Origin: Mogibacterium sp.
GTDB taxonomy: Bacteria; Bacillota; Clostridia; Peptostreptococcales; Anaerovoracaceae
Assembly (NCBI GenBank): GCA_017512365.1
Contig: JAFWGQ010000065.1
Coordinates: 41,524-105,523, forward strand
DNA: 64,000 nucleotides
Direction of reading: 5' to 3'
Each line of letters opens with the position of its first letter. The first letter of the stretch is position 1. Below, piece by piece: positions 43,370 to 52,735 of this stretch. The notes under the pieces were generated by a model, which was not told the origin of the DNA, ran no database searches, and saw only the letters and a program-made list of their open reading frames with translations. A program made the position numbers and the translations under genes.

Positions 43370-44476
43370 ATGGGTATAATCGAAGAATACGGACACGGAC
43401 TGGTGATACCGAAGGACGAGCTTACTGCGATCGAGCGTGACAGACTGCTGAGTGAAGGCAAACCTGTGGACCGCATCATGTGCTGTATCGATACAGGAGA
43501 GACTCTCGCGCCTATGATCGGTCTCAAGGTAAAGGACTATTACTTCTCATCAGAGCACATGCTCGAACTCGAGCAGTATATTTATGACACATTCCGGTCG
43601 GATGGAGCGGGACTCTCAACGACCTTGCGAGGAATGGCCGAAGCCATGGGATCGAAAATCAAATACTTCGATCACAATATTGCTCAGCTCGAGACACCGG
43701 CTCTTGCGAGCCTGGATGAGGTAGACAAGGCAAAACTGGTCGATGTCGATAAGGATGGCAGACTGCCGATCATCCTCAGGGGTCTGAAGATGGTCAAGGA
43801 AAAGCTCGGAGACAAGGTTCCTGTAAGCGGCACTGTCACGGGGCCTCTTACCATCGCGGCTATGGTCGTCGGTACAGAGAACCTGCTTATCGGTATGGTC
43901 AAAAAACCTGATAAGGTCAAGCAGCTGATGGAAGTGATCACGGAGAATAACGAAAGATACATTGCACGCATGCTCGAAATGGGAGTCGGCGTGGGCTTTG
44001 CCGATCCTGTGAGTACTACCTCACTTCTAAGGGTCAAGCAGTATCAGGAGTTCTCGCTTCCTTACTTCCAGCACAATGTCGACTTTATTAAGAAGAACGG
44101 AGGAGGCTGCGGCCTTCACATCTGCGGAGGCTCCAGAAAGCTCTGGGAGCTCCTGAACGATACAGGCATCGGCTGCTTCGGGCTCGACAACATCGAGGAT
44201 CTTGAAGAGGCCAAGAAAGTGCTCGGACCGCATATGGCGATCCAGGGCAACATCCCTCCTGTCGATGTGGTGAGACTCGGTACACCTCAGGACGTGCTCA
44301 GATCGGCAAAGGAATGCATCCGAAAGGCCTGGGATTCCCCGAACGGATTCACGCTGACTTCGGGATGCCAGACTCCTATGGATACTCCGGCAGAGAACCT
44401 GCAGGCAATGATGGATGCAGCGCGCATATTCGGCCGCTATCCAATCGACATTGACCTGCTGAACACAGTAATGTAA
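43370..44476 (+). CDS. UroD-type corrinoid methyltransferase (fourth homologue)
   Basis: A 368-residue protein with an intact zinc motif: CGLHICGGSRKLW near 245-257 and the third ligand Cys in LTSGCQTPMDTPAENL near 325-340. It is closest in pattern to the protein at 34550 (HICG plus GCQxPxxTPxEN). The start ATG 43370 is preceded by AGAGGA. It is expressed with or just after the NhaC-type transporter, so the two may share a substrate. Methyl donor and acceptor are not known. Confidence 0.85.
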   Translation: MGIIEEYGHGLVIPKDELTAIERDRLLSEGKPVDRIMCCIDTGETLAPMIGLKVKDYYFSSEHMLELEQYIYDTFRSDGAGLSTTLRGMAEAMGSKIKYFDHNIAQLETPALASLDEVDKAKLVDVDKDGRLPIILRGLKMVKEKLGDKVPVSGTVTGPLTIAAMVVGTENLLIGMVKKPDKVKQLMEVITENNERYIARMLEMGVGVGFADPVSTTSLLRVKQYQEFSLPYFQHNVDFIKKNGGGCGLHICGGSRKLWELLNDTGIGCFGLDNIEDLEEAKKVLGPHMAIQGNIPPVDVVRLGTPQDVLRSAKECIRKAWDSPNGFTLTSGCQTPMDTPAENLQAMMDAARIFGRYPIDIDLLNTVM

Positions 44477-44507
44477 GAAGAGTCAGCCGGTATTCTACTT
44501 CACACAA

Positions 44508-44550
44508 TCACCTCCGGAGGCGTTATAGATTATTTCTATAGTGCCTCTGT
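44508..44550 (+). promoter_or_regulatory. Long stem-loop in the leader of the 2-hydroxyacyl-CoA dehydratase-type gene
   Basis: GAGGCGTTATAGA pairs with TCTATAGTGCCTC (two G-T pairs) around a five-base loop within this stretch. A second hairpin (GGCAGC with GCTGCC) lies just before the ribosome binding site near 44598-44614. No T run follows the first stem. Together they give the 160-base leader unusual structure. Confidence 0.4.
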
Positions 44551-44636
44551 TGTTTCAGACCGGAAAAAGCAGGATACTTGTAGGGGCCGGTTATATTGGC
44601 AGCATCGGCTGCCGGCAATAAGGAAAGGACAAAAGC

Positions 44637-45785
44637 ATGGAAATCATAAGGGAACTGCCTGCTGTATTCGAGGAATTCGCAGAAGCAAGAAGAAACGCAT
44701 TCGTTAATGTAAAGAACGTTAAGGACCAGGGGATCCCGGTCATCGGAGCGTACTGCACGTACTTTCCGAGGGAGATAGCGCTGGCTGCCGGAGCAGCCTC
44801 GGTCAGCCTCTGCTCGACATCGGGCGAGACCATCCCTTCGGCAGAAAAGGATCTTCCGGCGAATCTCTGCCCGCTGATCAAGTCGAGCTACGGATTTGCG
44901 AAGGACGACAAGTGCCCGTTCTTCTATTTCAGCGATATCGTGGTAGGCGAGAACACCTGCGACGGCAAGAAGAAGATGTACGAGCTCATGAGCGGATTCA
45001 AGGACGTCTTCATCATGGATCTTCCGAATTCGCAGAGCGAAAAGGGACTTGCTCTGTATAAAGAGGAATGTCTCAAGCTCAGGGACTATGTCGAGGAGAA
45101 GTTCGGCGTCAGGATCACCGACGAAAAGATACGCGAGGCCGTAAAGCTCGAGAACGAGATCAGAAGAGCGAAGAAGCGCCTGATCGACGTCATGAAGAAC
45201 GATCCGTGCCCGGTAACAGGCATGGATATGTTCAAGCTCCTCTACGGAAGCGACTTCAAGTTCGACCGCAGTCTCATAGTCGACGAGCTCGATTCGATCA
45301 GGGAGAAGATCGAAAAGGAATATGCAGAGGGCAAGATGCTGAAGAAAAAACCTCGCCTCATCCTGACCGGATGCCCGATAGGCGGGGTCACCGAGAAGGT
45401 CATAAAGGCAGCCGAGGATAACGGAGCGGTCATAGTCGCGATGGAGAACTGCACGGGAGCCAAGCAGTACGACAGGCTGGTCGACGAAAACGCCGAAGAC
45501 ATCTGGGGAGCTCTCGCCGGGAGATATCTCAACATCGGATGCTCCGTTATGACACCTAACCCTAACAGATACGACCTGCTCGGCAGACTGATCGACGAGT
45601 ACAGGGCCGACGGAGTCCTCGAGATGACTCTTCAGGCCTGCCATACATATAACGTAGAGCACAAGTCGATCGAAAGGTTCTGCGCGGAAAAGAGAGTCCC
45701 GTACTTCATGGTCGAGACGGATTACTCGACCGCGGACGAAGGACAACTGAACACGAGGATAGCAGCCTTCATAGAAATGCTCTGA
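44637..45785 (+). CDS. 2-hydroxyacyl-CoA dehydratase D-family/double-cubane cluster protein
   Basis: A 382-residue protein of the HgdB/HgdC-like family (PF06050). It has GAYCTYFPREIALAAGA near 37, CPLIKSSYGF near 82, FYFSDIVVGENTCDGKKKM near 100, LTGCPIGG near 243, VAMENCTG near 265 and a late ACHTYNVEHKSIERF near 335. The Cys set fits the dehydratase subunit and the double-cubane cluster proteins, which act as low-potential reductases. A dehydratase would need a second subunit, which is absent, so the double-cubane type is more likely. It follows a corrinoid methyltransferase, so electron supply to corrinoid reactivation is a tempting guess. A strong terminator follows. Confidence 0.8.
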   Translation: MEIIRELPAVFEEFAEARRNAFVNVKNVKDQGIPVIGAYCTYFPREIALAAGAASVSLCSTSGETIPSAEKDLPANLCPLIKSSYGFAKDDKCPFFYFSDIVVGENTCDGKKKMYELMSGFKDVFIMDLPNSQSEKGLALYKEECLKLRDYVEEKFGVRITDEKIREAVKLENEIRRAKKRLIDVMKNDPCPVTGMDMFKLLYGSDFKFDRSLIVDELDSIREKIEKEYAEGKMLKKKPRLILTGCPIGGVTEKVIKAAEDNGAVIVAMENCTGAKQYDRLVDENAEDIWGALAGRYLNIGCSVMTPNPNRYDLLGRLIDEYRADGVLEMTLQACHTYNVEHKSIERFCAEKRVPYFMVETDYSTADEGQLNTRIAAFIEML

Positions 45786-45805
45786 GTGATCGACAGCTGC
45801 ATGTG

Positions 45806-45851
45806 CTGTGTACCGGTCAGCTTGACGCGGCGATCCGGTACACAGTTTTTT
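45806..45851 (+). terminator. Strong intrinsic terminator
   Basis: CTGTGTACCGG (45806-45816) pairs perfectly with CCGGTACACAG (45835-45845), followed by TTTTTT (45846-45851). It ends the methyltransferase region. Confidence 0.9.
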
Positions 45852-45863
45852 GTATTTTTGTGT

Positions 45864-45936
45864 TTGTATATAAATACAATAAAAAGGAAAATAATTACGA
45901 ATAATTGTTGCATAAATATGCAAAGATTGTTATAGT
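45864..45936 (+). promoter_or_regulatory. Promoter with two ARG boxes for the first amino acid ABC operon
   Basis: TTGTATATAAATACAA (45864-45879) and TTGCATAAATATGCAA (45908-45923) are near-perfect palindromes of the ArgR type, 44 bases apart. The second covers the -35 TTGCAT (45908-45913), which is followed after 17 bases by the -10 TATAGT (45931-45936). The leader also has a hairpin (GACCGC 45955-45960 with GCGGTC 45970-45975). ArgR repression by arginine is predicted. Confidence 0.75.
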
Positions 45937-46009
45937 GATGCACGTGAAGCAATTGACCGCTTTTCTGCGGCGGTCGTATGGTATGAACTACAGAACAGGA
46001 GAAAGAACA

Positions 46010-46819
46010 ATGAAAAAGAAATCACTCGTACTTTTACTCTCACTGGCGATGGTATTCGCATTCGTGCTCAGCGCCTGCGGCGGCGGCGGAGAAAGCGGTG
46101 AAGACACAAGCGGCGGCGGAGACGAAGCTGCGGCGCTGAAGGTCGTTACGGAGGCGACTTTTGCTCCGTTCGAGTACACAGAGGACGGAAACGATGAGAT
46201 CATCGGTTTCGATGTAGACATGATGAACGCCATCGCAGAGGATCAGGGCCTCACGATCGAGTGGGTCAACATGGAATTCGACTCGCTTATCCCGGCTCTT
46301 GAATCCAATCAGGGCGACATAATCTGCGCGGGCATGAACAAGCTCGCCGGTGACCGCGCCGAGAAGGCTGACTTCGGTGAAACATATTTCAAGAGCAATC
46401 TGATGCTTCTCGTTGCAGCAGACAGTGATATCACAGGTCTCGATGCCGTCACTTCGGATATGAAGCTCGCCAGCCAGATCGGTACGACAGGCGGAGACAT
46501 GGTGCAGGAAATGGCGAATGAAGGAAAGATCGCAGAAGGCGTCGTCCTCAATCAGTGGACTGACTGCTACCTGCAGCTGAAGAACGGAGAAGTCCAGGGC
46601 GTCATCGTCGACAAGCCGGTCGGAGCCAACTATCTCATGGAGCACTCTGACATCGCTAAATTCGTTGGAGAAGGCTTCGGAGAAACTGAGGAATTCGCGT
46701 TTGCTGTAAAGAAGGGCAACACCGAACTTCTCGATAAGCTCAATGCAGGTCTCGCCAACATCAAAGAAAACGGCACATACGATGAACTGCTTGAAAAGTA
46801 TAAGATGAAATCGGAGTAA
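46010..46819 (+). CDS. Polar amino acid ABC transporter substrate-binding lipoprotein
   Basis: A 269-residue receptor. The signal peptide MKKKSLVLLLSLAMVFAF ends in LSAC, so Cys23 is lipidated. A Gly/Ser-rich linker precedes a family 3 binding domain: EATFAPFEYTE near 54, GFDVDMMNAIAE near 70, DIICAGMNKLAGDRAEKADF near 103 and IGTTGGDMVQEMA near 160. ATG 46010 with AGGAG upstream is preferred to the longer frame from 45905. The ARG boxes upstream suggest arginine, ornithine, lysine or citrulline as ligand. Confidence 0.93.
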   Translation: MKKKSLVLLLSLAMVFAFVLSACGGGGESGEDTSGGGDEAAALKVVTEATFAPFEYTEDGNDEIIGFDVDMMNAIAEDQGLTIEWVNMEFDSLIPALESNQGDIICAGMNKLAGDRAEKADFGETYFKSNLMLLVAADSDITGLDAVTSDMKLASQIGTTGGDMVQEMANEGKIAEGVVLNQWTDCYLQLKNGEVQGVIVDKPVGANYLMEHSDIAKFVGEGFGETEEFAFAVKKGNTELLDKLNAGLANIKENGTYDELLEKYKMKSE

Positions 46820-46863
46820 AGATCATCTGTATCTGATCAAATAAACAGGCGAAGGGAATAATA

Positions 46864-47547
46864 ATGAGTGTATATATTAAAGGTTTTCTCATCGCCTGCA
46901 AGGGCATACCGGCTACAGTGGCGGTCAGTCTTGTGGCAATAGTTATAGGAGCAGCCTTAGGTCTGCTCCTTGCTCTGTGCTCACAGACTAAAAACAAAGT
47001 CCTTCAGGTGATAGCAAAAGTATATGTCGATGTAGTGAGGGGAACGCCTATGCTGGTGCAGGCCCTCATCATGGCCTACGGCGTGCCGTGGCTGCTCCAG
47101 TCCTGGGGCATCGACTTCAAATGGGACAATTTCGGCGGCATGGCAGTGCCTGCCGTGATCGTATGCGGATGCAACTCAGCGGCATATATGTCAGAGGTAA
47201 TAAGATCCGGCATACAGGCGATCGACAAGGGACAGATGGAAGCAGCCAGGTCTCTCGGAATGAGCCACGGAATGGCGATGAAGCTTATCATAATACCGCA
47301 GGCCGTCCGCGTGATCCTTCCGGCGTTCGCCAACGAGTTCGTAACTCTCATTAAGGAGACCTCCGTACTCGGTTATGTAGGCGTGGTGGAGATCCTGAGG
47401 CGCGGACAGCTGTGGAACTCATCATCATTTGAGACATTCCCTGCATACATAGGTGTGGCTCTTGCATACATGATACTCACTATCCCGCTGTCAAAGATCA
47501 TAAACGGCTATGAACGCAAGATGGCCAGAAGGGAGTCCGCGAGATGA
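46864..47547 (+). CDS. Polar amino acid ABC transporter permease
   Basis: A 227-residue HisM/GlnP-type permease with about five membrane segments, [13 protein letters not shown] near 59 and the EAA loop [28 protein letters not shown] near 128-155. It lies 44 bases after the binding protein and overlaps the ATPase start in ATGA. The homologous receptor-permease-ATPase order is repeated at 48536-51259. Confidence 0.94.
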   Translation: MSVYIKGFLIACKGIPATVAVSLVAIVIGAALGLLLALCSQTKNKVLQVIAKVYVDVVRGTPMLVQALIMAYGVPWLLQSWGIDFKWDNFGGMAVPAVIVCGCNSAAYMSEVIRSGIQAIDKGQMEAARSLGMSHGMAMKLIIIPQAVRVILPAFANEFVTLIKETSVLGYVGVVEILRRGQLWNSSSFETFPAYIGVALAYMILTIPLSKIINGYERKMARRESAR

Positions 47548-48269
47548 GCATGATAGAAATAAAAGGACTGTATAAAAGCTTCGGAGATCTCGAGGTCCTC
47601 AGGGGCATAGATCAGAACGTTGATGAAGGAGAAGTGCTGTGCATAGTCGGTCCTTCCGGCTCCGGCAAGTCCACGATGCTCAGATGCATCAACCGGCTGG
47701 AAGAACCGACCGGAGGAGAGATATACATCGACGGAGAGCTGATCACCGAGAAAAATCTGGACAGCATGAGGACCAGGATGGGCATGGTGTTCCAGTCCTT
47801 CAACCTCTTTCCTCACAAGTCGGTCATCGAGAATCTCACGATCGGACCGGTCAATGTAAAGAAAGCAGATGAGAAAGCCGCAAAGGAAAAGGGTCTGAAG
47901 CTGCTCGAGCGCGTCGGTCTTGCCGACAAGGCCGATGAGTATCCGAGGAACCTCTCGGGCGGACAGCAGCAGAGGGTGGCCATCGCGAGAGCCCTGGCCA
48001 TGGATCCCGAGGTGATCCTTTTCGACGAGCCTACGTCGGCGCTCGATCCTGAGATGGTCGGAGAGGTTCTTGATGTAATGAAGGACCTCGCGAAGGAGGG
48101 AATGACCATGGTGGTCGTCACGCACGAAATGGGGTTTGCCAAGGAGGTGGCGAACAAGGTGATCTTCATGGACGGAGGAGTCATCGTCGAGCAGGGAACT
48201 CCCGATGAGGTGCTCAACCATCCGAAAGAGCCGAGGACACAGGACTTCCTTTCGAAGGTGCTTGTCTGA
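47544..48269 (+). CDS. Polar amino acid ABC transporter ATP-binding protein (GlnQ/ArtP type)
   Basis: A 241-residue ATPase of standard length. Walker [10 protein letters not shown] is near 36, the Q-loop [14 protein letters not shown] near 82, the signature [19 protein letters not shown] near 137 and Walker [16 protein letters not shown] near 158. It completes the ArgR-controlled importer and is followed directly by a terminator. Confidence 0.95.
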   Translation: MSMIEIKGLYKSFGDLEVLRGIDQNVDEGEVLCIVGPSGSGKSTMLRCINRLEEPTGGEIYIDGELITEKNLDSMRTRMGMVFQSFNLFPHKSVIENLTIGPVNVKKADEKAAKEKGLKLLERVGLADKADEYPRNLSGGQQQRVAIARALAMDPEVILFDEPTSALDPEMVGEVLDVMKDLAKEGMTMVVVTHEMGFAKEVANKVIFMDGGVIVEQGTPDEVLNHPKEPRTQDFLSKVLV

Positions 48270-48285
48270 AAAGCGAAGGCAGACG

Positions 48286-48321
48286 GGGCATGCAGCTGCG
48301 TGAACTGCATGCCCTGTTTTT
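48286..48321 (+). terminator. Intrinsic terminator of the first amino acid ABC operon
   Basis: GGGCATGCAG (48286-48295) pairs perfectly with CTGCATGCCC (48305-48314), followed by TGTTTTT. Confidence 0.9.
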
Positions 48322-48387
48322 ATGCAGGGATGCGGCCCGGCGCTGTGACGGAGACAGGTCCGGCCATATCTGCTTGCACTGCTGTGT

Positions 48388-48459
48388 TTGTATAAAAATA
48401 CAATAATGGCGAAAAAAATACCGTAAAAGCTTGCATAATTATACAAAAGATAGTATAGT
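48388..48459 (+). promoter_or_regulatory. Promoter with two ARG boxes for the second amino acid ABC operon
   Basis: TTGTATAAAAATACAA (48388-48403) and TTGCATAATTATACAA (48431-48446) lie 43 bases apart, as in the first operon. The -35 TTGCAT (48431-48436) is again inside the second box, with a 17-base spacer and -10 TATAGT (48454-48459). A leader hairpin (ATGCCTGC 48479-48486 with GCGGGCAT 48493-48500) is also shared. The two promoters look like copies of one ancestor. Confidence 0.75.
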
Positions 48460-48535
48460 AATGCATGTCAAGCAAGTGATGCCTGCGATCAGGCGGGCAT
48501 GAACAGGGTATGAACAAAGAACAGGAGAAAGGAAA

Positions 48536-49501
48536 ATGAAAAAGAAAACACTGGTACTTTTACTCACACTCACGATGATCTTCACATTCGCGCTCGGAGC
48601 CTGCGGCAAAAGCGGCGGGGATGAACCGGCGGAAAATGCCGGGACCGAAACTGAGACGGTATCATCGGATGAGACGAACGCGGCAGCATACAACAAGATC
48701 CTCGATGAGCTCAACAGCCAGGCTTCATCTTCTGACGAAGAGATCGTAGTGGCGATGTCGCCTGACTTCGCGCCGATGGAATTTGTCGACCTCTCAAGGA
48801 ACGGCGATGAGCAGTATGTGGGATATGACGTCCTGCTCGCCAAGTACATCGCCAACCACCTCGATAAGAAGCTGGTGATCAAGCCTATGTCGTTCGACGC
48901 GGTCATGACAGCCGTACAGACAGGCAATGCGGACATGGGTATCTCCGGATTCAGCTGGACGGCAGAGCGTGCCGAGAACTACTTCATAACAGACTGGTAT
49001 GAGGCAGGGGAAAACGAGACTGAACAGATCATAATCACTACCAAGGAGAACGAGGGCAAGCTGAAGGAGGCGGCAAACTATGACGGACTCAAGGTCGGAG
49101 CCCAGGGCGGATCGCTTCAGGAACTCCTCGTCAAGGAACAGCTGCCGGGCGCTGAGTGCGTGCTGATGACAGACCTCAACGACCTCTGCACAGCTCTTCT
49201 GACAGGCAAGATCGATGCTCTTGCAGTAGCGCAGGGCAACGGAGAATCCTTCATCTCCGCCAACGACGGCAAGCTCGTGGATACGGAATTCAAGTTCGAG
49301 ATCGATGAGAAGTACAAGAACAACGTAGTCCTCATCAACAAGGACAATACTGAACTCGGCGAGCAGGTCAACGGGATCATCGCTCAGCAGAAGAAAGACG
49401 ACGTAGCTGATTCGTGGTATGAAGCAGCTCAGATGCTCGGAAATATCAAGACGATAGATGAGCTCGGATATGACGATCAGGGCAACAAGCTCACTGAATA
49501 G
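48536..49501 (+). CDS. Polar amino acid ABC transporter substrate-binding lipoprotein (second copy, extended)
   Basis: A 321-residue receptor with a signal peptide nearly identical in shape to the first (MKKKTLVLLLTLTMIFTF, Cys23 in LGAC). A longer acidic linker (about 24-65) precedes the family 3 domain: VVAMSPDFAPMEFVD near 72, YVGYDVLLAKYIANHL near 95 and NADMGISGFSWTAERAENYF near 130. It shares the ARG-box promoter type with the first operon, so a related cationic amino acid is likely. A hairpin separates it from the permease gene. Confidence 0.92.
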   Translation: MKKKTLVLLLTLTMIFTFALGACGKSGGDEPAENAGTETETVSSDETNAAAYNKILDELNSQASSSDEEIVVAMSPDFAPMEFVDLSRNGDEQYVGYDVLLAKYIANHLDKKLVIKPMSFDAVMTAVQTGNADMGISGFSWTAERAENYFITDWYEAGENETEQIIITTKENEGKLKEAANYDGLKVGAQGGSLQELLVKEQLPGAECVLMTDLNDLCTALLTGKIDALAVAQGNGESFISANDGKLVDTEFKFEIDEKYKNNVVLINKDNTELGEQVNGIIAQQKKDDVADSWYEAAQMLGNIKTIDELGYDDQGNKLTE

Positions 49502-49543
49502 TTCCGGCGCAGACAGTCAGATGGATCATATGAAACAGATGCA

Positions 49544-49573
49544 GGGGCTTTCCTGAGGAAAGCCCCTCTCTTT
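49544..49573 (+). terminator. Intra-operon hairpin, probable partial terminator
   Basis: GGGGCTTTCC (about 49544-49553) pairs with GGAAAGCCCC around a TGA loop, followed by TCTCTTTC. The weak T run suggests partial termination, which would give more receptor mRNA than permease mRNA, or a 3' stabiliser of the receptor transcript. Confidence 0.65.
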
Positions 49574-49593
49574 CGGAAAACGGAGGATTGCTT

Positions 49594-50283
49594 ATGACTT
49601 TGGGATCGATACTCCATGACATGTGGGATATCTTCGTAACATACTATATCGGAGAAGGACTTCTCGTGACGGGAGTGGGCTATACGCTGCTTCTGTCGGC
49701 GATAGCGGTACTCTTCGGGACCATACTCGGCTCGCTGCTGGCGGTCGGAAAGATGAGCCGCTTCAGAGTGCTGCAGTATGTGATCACGGCATTTGTAGAG
49801 ATAATGCGCGGAACACCTGCTCTGCTGCAGCTGTACATAGCCTACTTCATCGTCCCTATGATGCTCACCAATCTGAACCCTACGCCTATTGCATGCGTAG
49901 CGATCGGCCTTACCCTCAACTCAGCGGCATATGTATCCGAGATCATCCGCTCGGGCATCAACGCGGTGGACAAAGGCCAGACTGAGGCTGCGAGGGCTCT
50001 CGGGCTTACATCGAAGACGACCATGACAAAGGTTGTAATGCCGCAGGCAGTCAGGAACATCCTGCCGGCTCTGGGCAACGAGTTCATCACGATAATCAAG
50101 GAAACGTCGCTGGCATCGAACTTCTTTGTCGGCGAGCTCATGACGACGTATGCCATCATCAAGGGCGTTACATTCAACACCGTACCGACTCTGATCGACA
50201 TCGGCATCATATACTTCGTGATGACGTTCACGCTTTCAAAGCTGATCGGAGTGGCAGAAAGGAGGATGAAGGCGGGCGCATAG
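49594..50283 (+). CDS. Polar amino acid ABC transporter permease (second copy)
   Basis: A permease of 229 residues with the HisM/GlnP pattern: [17 protein letters not shown] near 70 and [31 protein letters not shown] near 128. ATG 49594 has GGAGG 7 bases upstream and is preferred to the in-frame TTG at 49588. It is followed after 19 bases by its ATPase. Confidence 0.93.
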   Translation: MTLGSILHDMWDIFVTYYIGEGLLVTGVGYTLLLSAIAVLFGTILGSLLAVGKMSRFRVLQYVITAFVEIMRGTPALLQLYIAYFIVPMMLTNLNPTPIACVAIGLTLNSAAYVSEIIRSGINAVDKGQTEAARALGLTSKTTMTKVVMPQAVRNILPALGNEFITIIKETSLASNFFVGELMTTYAIIKGVTFNTVPTLIDIGIIYFVMTFTLSKLIGVAERRMKAGA

Positions 50284-50302
50284 GCACGGCCTGAAGCATA
50301 TT

Positions 50303-51259
50303 ATGGAAAAAAAGATTATGCATGATCAGAACATGCTCGATGTAAAGAACATATACAAGAACTTCGGCAGCCTGAAGGTGCTGAAAGGAGTATCGACCAC
50401 GGTGGACAAGGGCGAGGTGATATCGATCATCGGAGCCTCGGGCTCCGGCAAGTCGACGCTTCTCAGATGCATGAACCTTCTCGAGGAGCCTACCTTCGGG
50501 GAGGTCTGGATAGAGGGAAAACTCATGACGCCCGTGGATCCGTACCTGCACTATGATGTCATCAGAGCTTCGAAAACCTACAAGGGACTTGTCTCGGGCG
50601 GCCTGGAGGACATGGAAGCCGTCATGAAGATCAAGGCGGAGGACCTGCTGATAGAAAAGCACTCTGCCGAAGGCTCTGAATACAAGTCGCTGATGGACAA
50701 GATCTACAGGGACAACCACATCGATACGAATCTGGGCCGCCGTAAGATGAGCATGGTGTTCCAGCAGTTCAATCTCTTCAACAACCTGAACGTGCTCGAC
50801 AATATCATGCTGGCGCCGACAGAGACTGCCAAATACAACAAGGTAAAGGATCTCAATGCCGAAAAGGAAAAGATCGAGGAGCAGGCGATGACTCTTCTGA
50901 AGAGGATAGGCCTTGAAGACAAAGCGAAGGTGTTCCCGTCAAAGCTGTCCGGCGGACAGAAGCAGCGTATCGCCATCGTAAGGTCTCTGGCGATGAATCC
51001 CGATGTCATGCTCTTCGATGAGCCGACATCGGCGCTCGACCCCGAGATGATAGGAGAGGTCCTCGACCTGATGAAGGAGCTTGCCTCCGCAGGCATGACG
51101 ATGGTCGTCGTCACTCACGAGATGGGATTCGCACGGGAGGTCTCGAACCGCGTGCTCTTCATGGACGAAGGATATATCAAGGAGGACGGTGCTCCTGAAA
51201 AGGTCTTCGATGATCCGCAGGACCCGCGTCTGAAAGATTTTCTGAGCAAGGTGCTTTAA
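50303..51259 (+). CDS. Polar amino acid ABC transporter ATP-binding protein with an internal insertion
   Basis: A 318-residue ATPase, about 75 longer than its paralogue at 47544. Walker [10 protein letters not shown] is near 47, the Q-loop [14 protein letters not shown] near 148, the signature [15 protein letters not shown] near 214 and Walker [16 protein letters not shown] near 234. All ATPase motifs are intact. About 60 extra, mostly charged and helical residues lie between the Walker A strand and the Q-loop (about 77-142). The start ATG 50303 lacks a good ribosome binding site. M20 amidohydrolase gene follows after one base. Confidence 0.92.
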   Translation: MEKKIMHDQNMLDVKNIYKNFGSLKVLKGVSTTVDKGEVISIIGASGSGKSTLLRCMNLLEEPTFGEVWIEGKLMTPVDPYLHYDVIRASKTYKGLVSGGLEDMEAVMKIKAEDLLIEKHSAEGSEYKSLMDKIYRDNHIDTNLGRRKMSMVFQQFNLFNNLNVLDNIMLAPTETAKYNKVKDLNAEKEKIEEQAMTLLKRIGLEDKAKVFPSKLSGGQKQRIAIVRSLAMNPDVMLFDEPTSALDPEMIGEVLDLMKELASAGMTMVVVTHEMGFAREVSNRVLFMDEGYIKEDGAPEKVFDDPQDPRLKDFLSKVL

Positions 51260-51260
51260 G

Positions 51261-52712
51261 ATGGACAGGAAAGACATCATAAACTATATCGACGGCAGCG
51301 TCGCAGACGGGATCATCGAGGTCTCACACAGGATATGGGAATATGCCGAGCTGTCTCTGAAGGAGACGAAGTCAGCAGCGCTCTACATTGAAAAACTGAA
51401 AGAACAAGGCTTTGATGTTGAGACCGGACTTGCCGGCATAGGTACCGCTTTCAGCGGGAAGCATGTATCCGGAAACGGCAGGCCTGTCATAGGCATACTG
51501 GGCGAGTTCGACGCTCTCTCCGGTCTGTCGCAGAAGGCTTCATGCACACACAGGGAGGCTCTCGTGCCCGGAGGCAGCGGCCACGGCTGCGGCCACAACA
51601 TGCTGGGCGCAGCGGCATTCGGCGCGGCAGTTGCGGTGAAAAAATATCTCGAAGAGACCGGTCTGGACGGGACCGTGATATTCTACGGCTGCCCGGGCGA
51701 GGAGGGCGGAGCGTCGAAGGCGTTCATGGCCCGTGAGGGGGTGTGGAAGAATCTGGACTGCGCTCTCAGCTGGCATCCGGGATCTGAGAACGAGGTCGTA
51801 ACGGGGACCTGCAACTCCTGCACACAGGTGCTGTATAAGTTCACGGGCGTTGCAGCGCACGCAGCGGCCGATCCCGAGAACGGAAGGTCTGCCCTCGATG
51901 CGGTAGAGCTCATGAATGTAGGAGTGAACTACCTGAGAGAGCACATGAAGAAGGAGTGCAGCATCCATTACGCCATGGTGGACGGAGGAGGACTGTCTCC
52001 GAATGTAGTACAGGAAAAAGCATCCGTACTTTATATGGTAAGATCCGTAAAAGTCGCTGACACGCTCGGGCTTCAGGAAAGAGTGGATAAATGCGCTGAG
52101 GGCGCCGCGCTCATGACGGGCACATCCTTCGAGAGGATATTCGTGGACGGAACTGCCAACACAGTGCCTAACACGACTCTCGAAAAGCTGCTGCACGACA
52201 ATCTCTCGCTCGTTCCGGCGCCGGAATACACAGAAGAGGAAAGGGCCTTTGCGGCTGCGCTCGACGCGACCTGTCCTCAGCAGGGAGCGATACCGGGGCA
52301 CGGTGCGAAGTACGATGCCGGTATCTGCGATATCGTCAGCAGGCTGTCGGATAACGGGAGCAAGTCCCTGAACGATTTTATTATCCCGTTCTATAGCGGA
52401 GATGAGTTCGAGCCCGGGTCGACAGATGTCGGTGACGTGAGCTGGCAGACGCCGACCGCCGTTTTCAACACGGTATGCTTCACGGCGCATTCTCCGGGAC
52501 ATTCGTGGCAGAACGTCTCAGCGGGAGCGTCTTCGATAGGCGACAAGGGCACTGTGTACGCGGCGAAAGTGCTGGCGTGCGCGGCGGCGGACATCTTCAG
52601 CGATCCCACGATCGCCGAAGAGGCGCGCTCTGAGCTGAACGCAAGGCTCGGGGCGGAGGAATACAGCTGCCCGATCCCTCCTGACGCGGAGCCGTATGTC
52701 ATAGAAGAGTAG
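51261..52712 (+). CDS. M20 family amidohydrolase (AbgB/aminobenzoyl-glutamate hydrolase-like)
   Basis: A 483-residue zinc amidohydrolase of the AbgB branch. It has GILGEFDALSGLSQ near 75, GHGCGHNMLGAAA near 110 with metal-binding His residues, GCPGEEGGASKAFM near 145 with the catalytic Glu, and the dimerisation domain CSIHYAMVDGGGLSPNVVQ near 234. The family cleaves amide bonds of acylated or dipeptide-like amino acids. It begins one base after the ATPase, so it likely trims what the transporter brings in, releasing a free amino acid. Substrate unknown. Confidence 0.88.
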   Translation: MDRKDIINYIDGSVADGIIEVSHRIWEYAELSLKETKSAALYIEKLKEQGFDVETGLAGIGTAFSGKHVSGNGRPVIGILGEFDALSGLSQKASCTHREALVPGGSGHGCGHNMLGAAAFGAAVAVKKYLEETGLDGTVIFYGCPGEEGGASKAFMAREGVWKNLDCALSWHPGSENEVVTGTCNSCTQVLYKFTGVAAHAAADPENGRSALDAVELMNVGVNYLREHMKKECSIHYAMVDGGGLSPNVVQEKASVLYMVRSVKVADTLGLQERVDKCAEGAALMTGTSFERIFVDGTANTVPNTTLEKLLHDNLSLVPAPEYTEEERAFAAALDATCPQQGAIPGHGAKYDAGICDIVSRLSDNGSKSLNDFIIPFYSGDEFEPGSTDVGDVSWQTPTAVFNTVCFTAHSPGHSWQNVSAGASSIGDKGTVYAAKVLACAAADIFSDPTIAEEARSELNARLGAEEYSCPIPPDAEPYVIEE

Positions 52713-52735
52713 AAATTACAGGCACGATGGACGGC

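Noticed and set aside
42271-43527. 418-codon minus-strand open frame opposite the NhaC gene
   Set aside because: No recognisable protein motif or initiation signal; the + strand has a clear membrane-protein gene with promoter and ribosome binding site.
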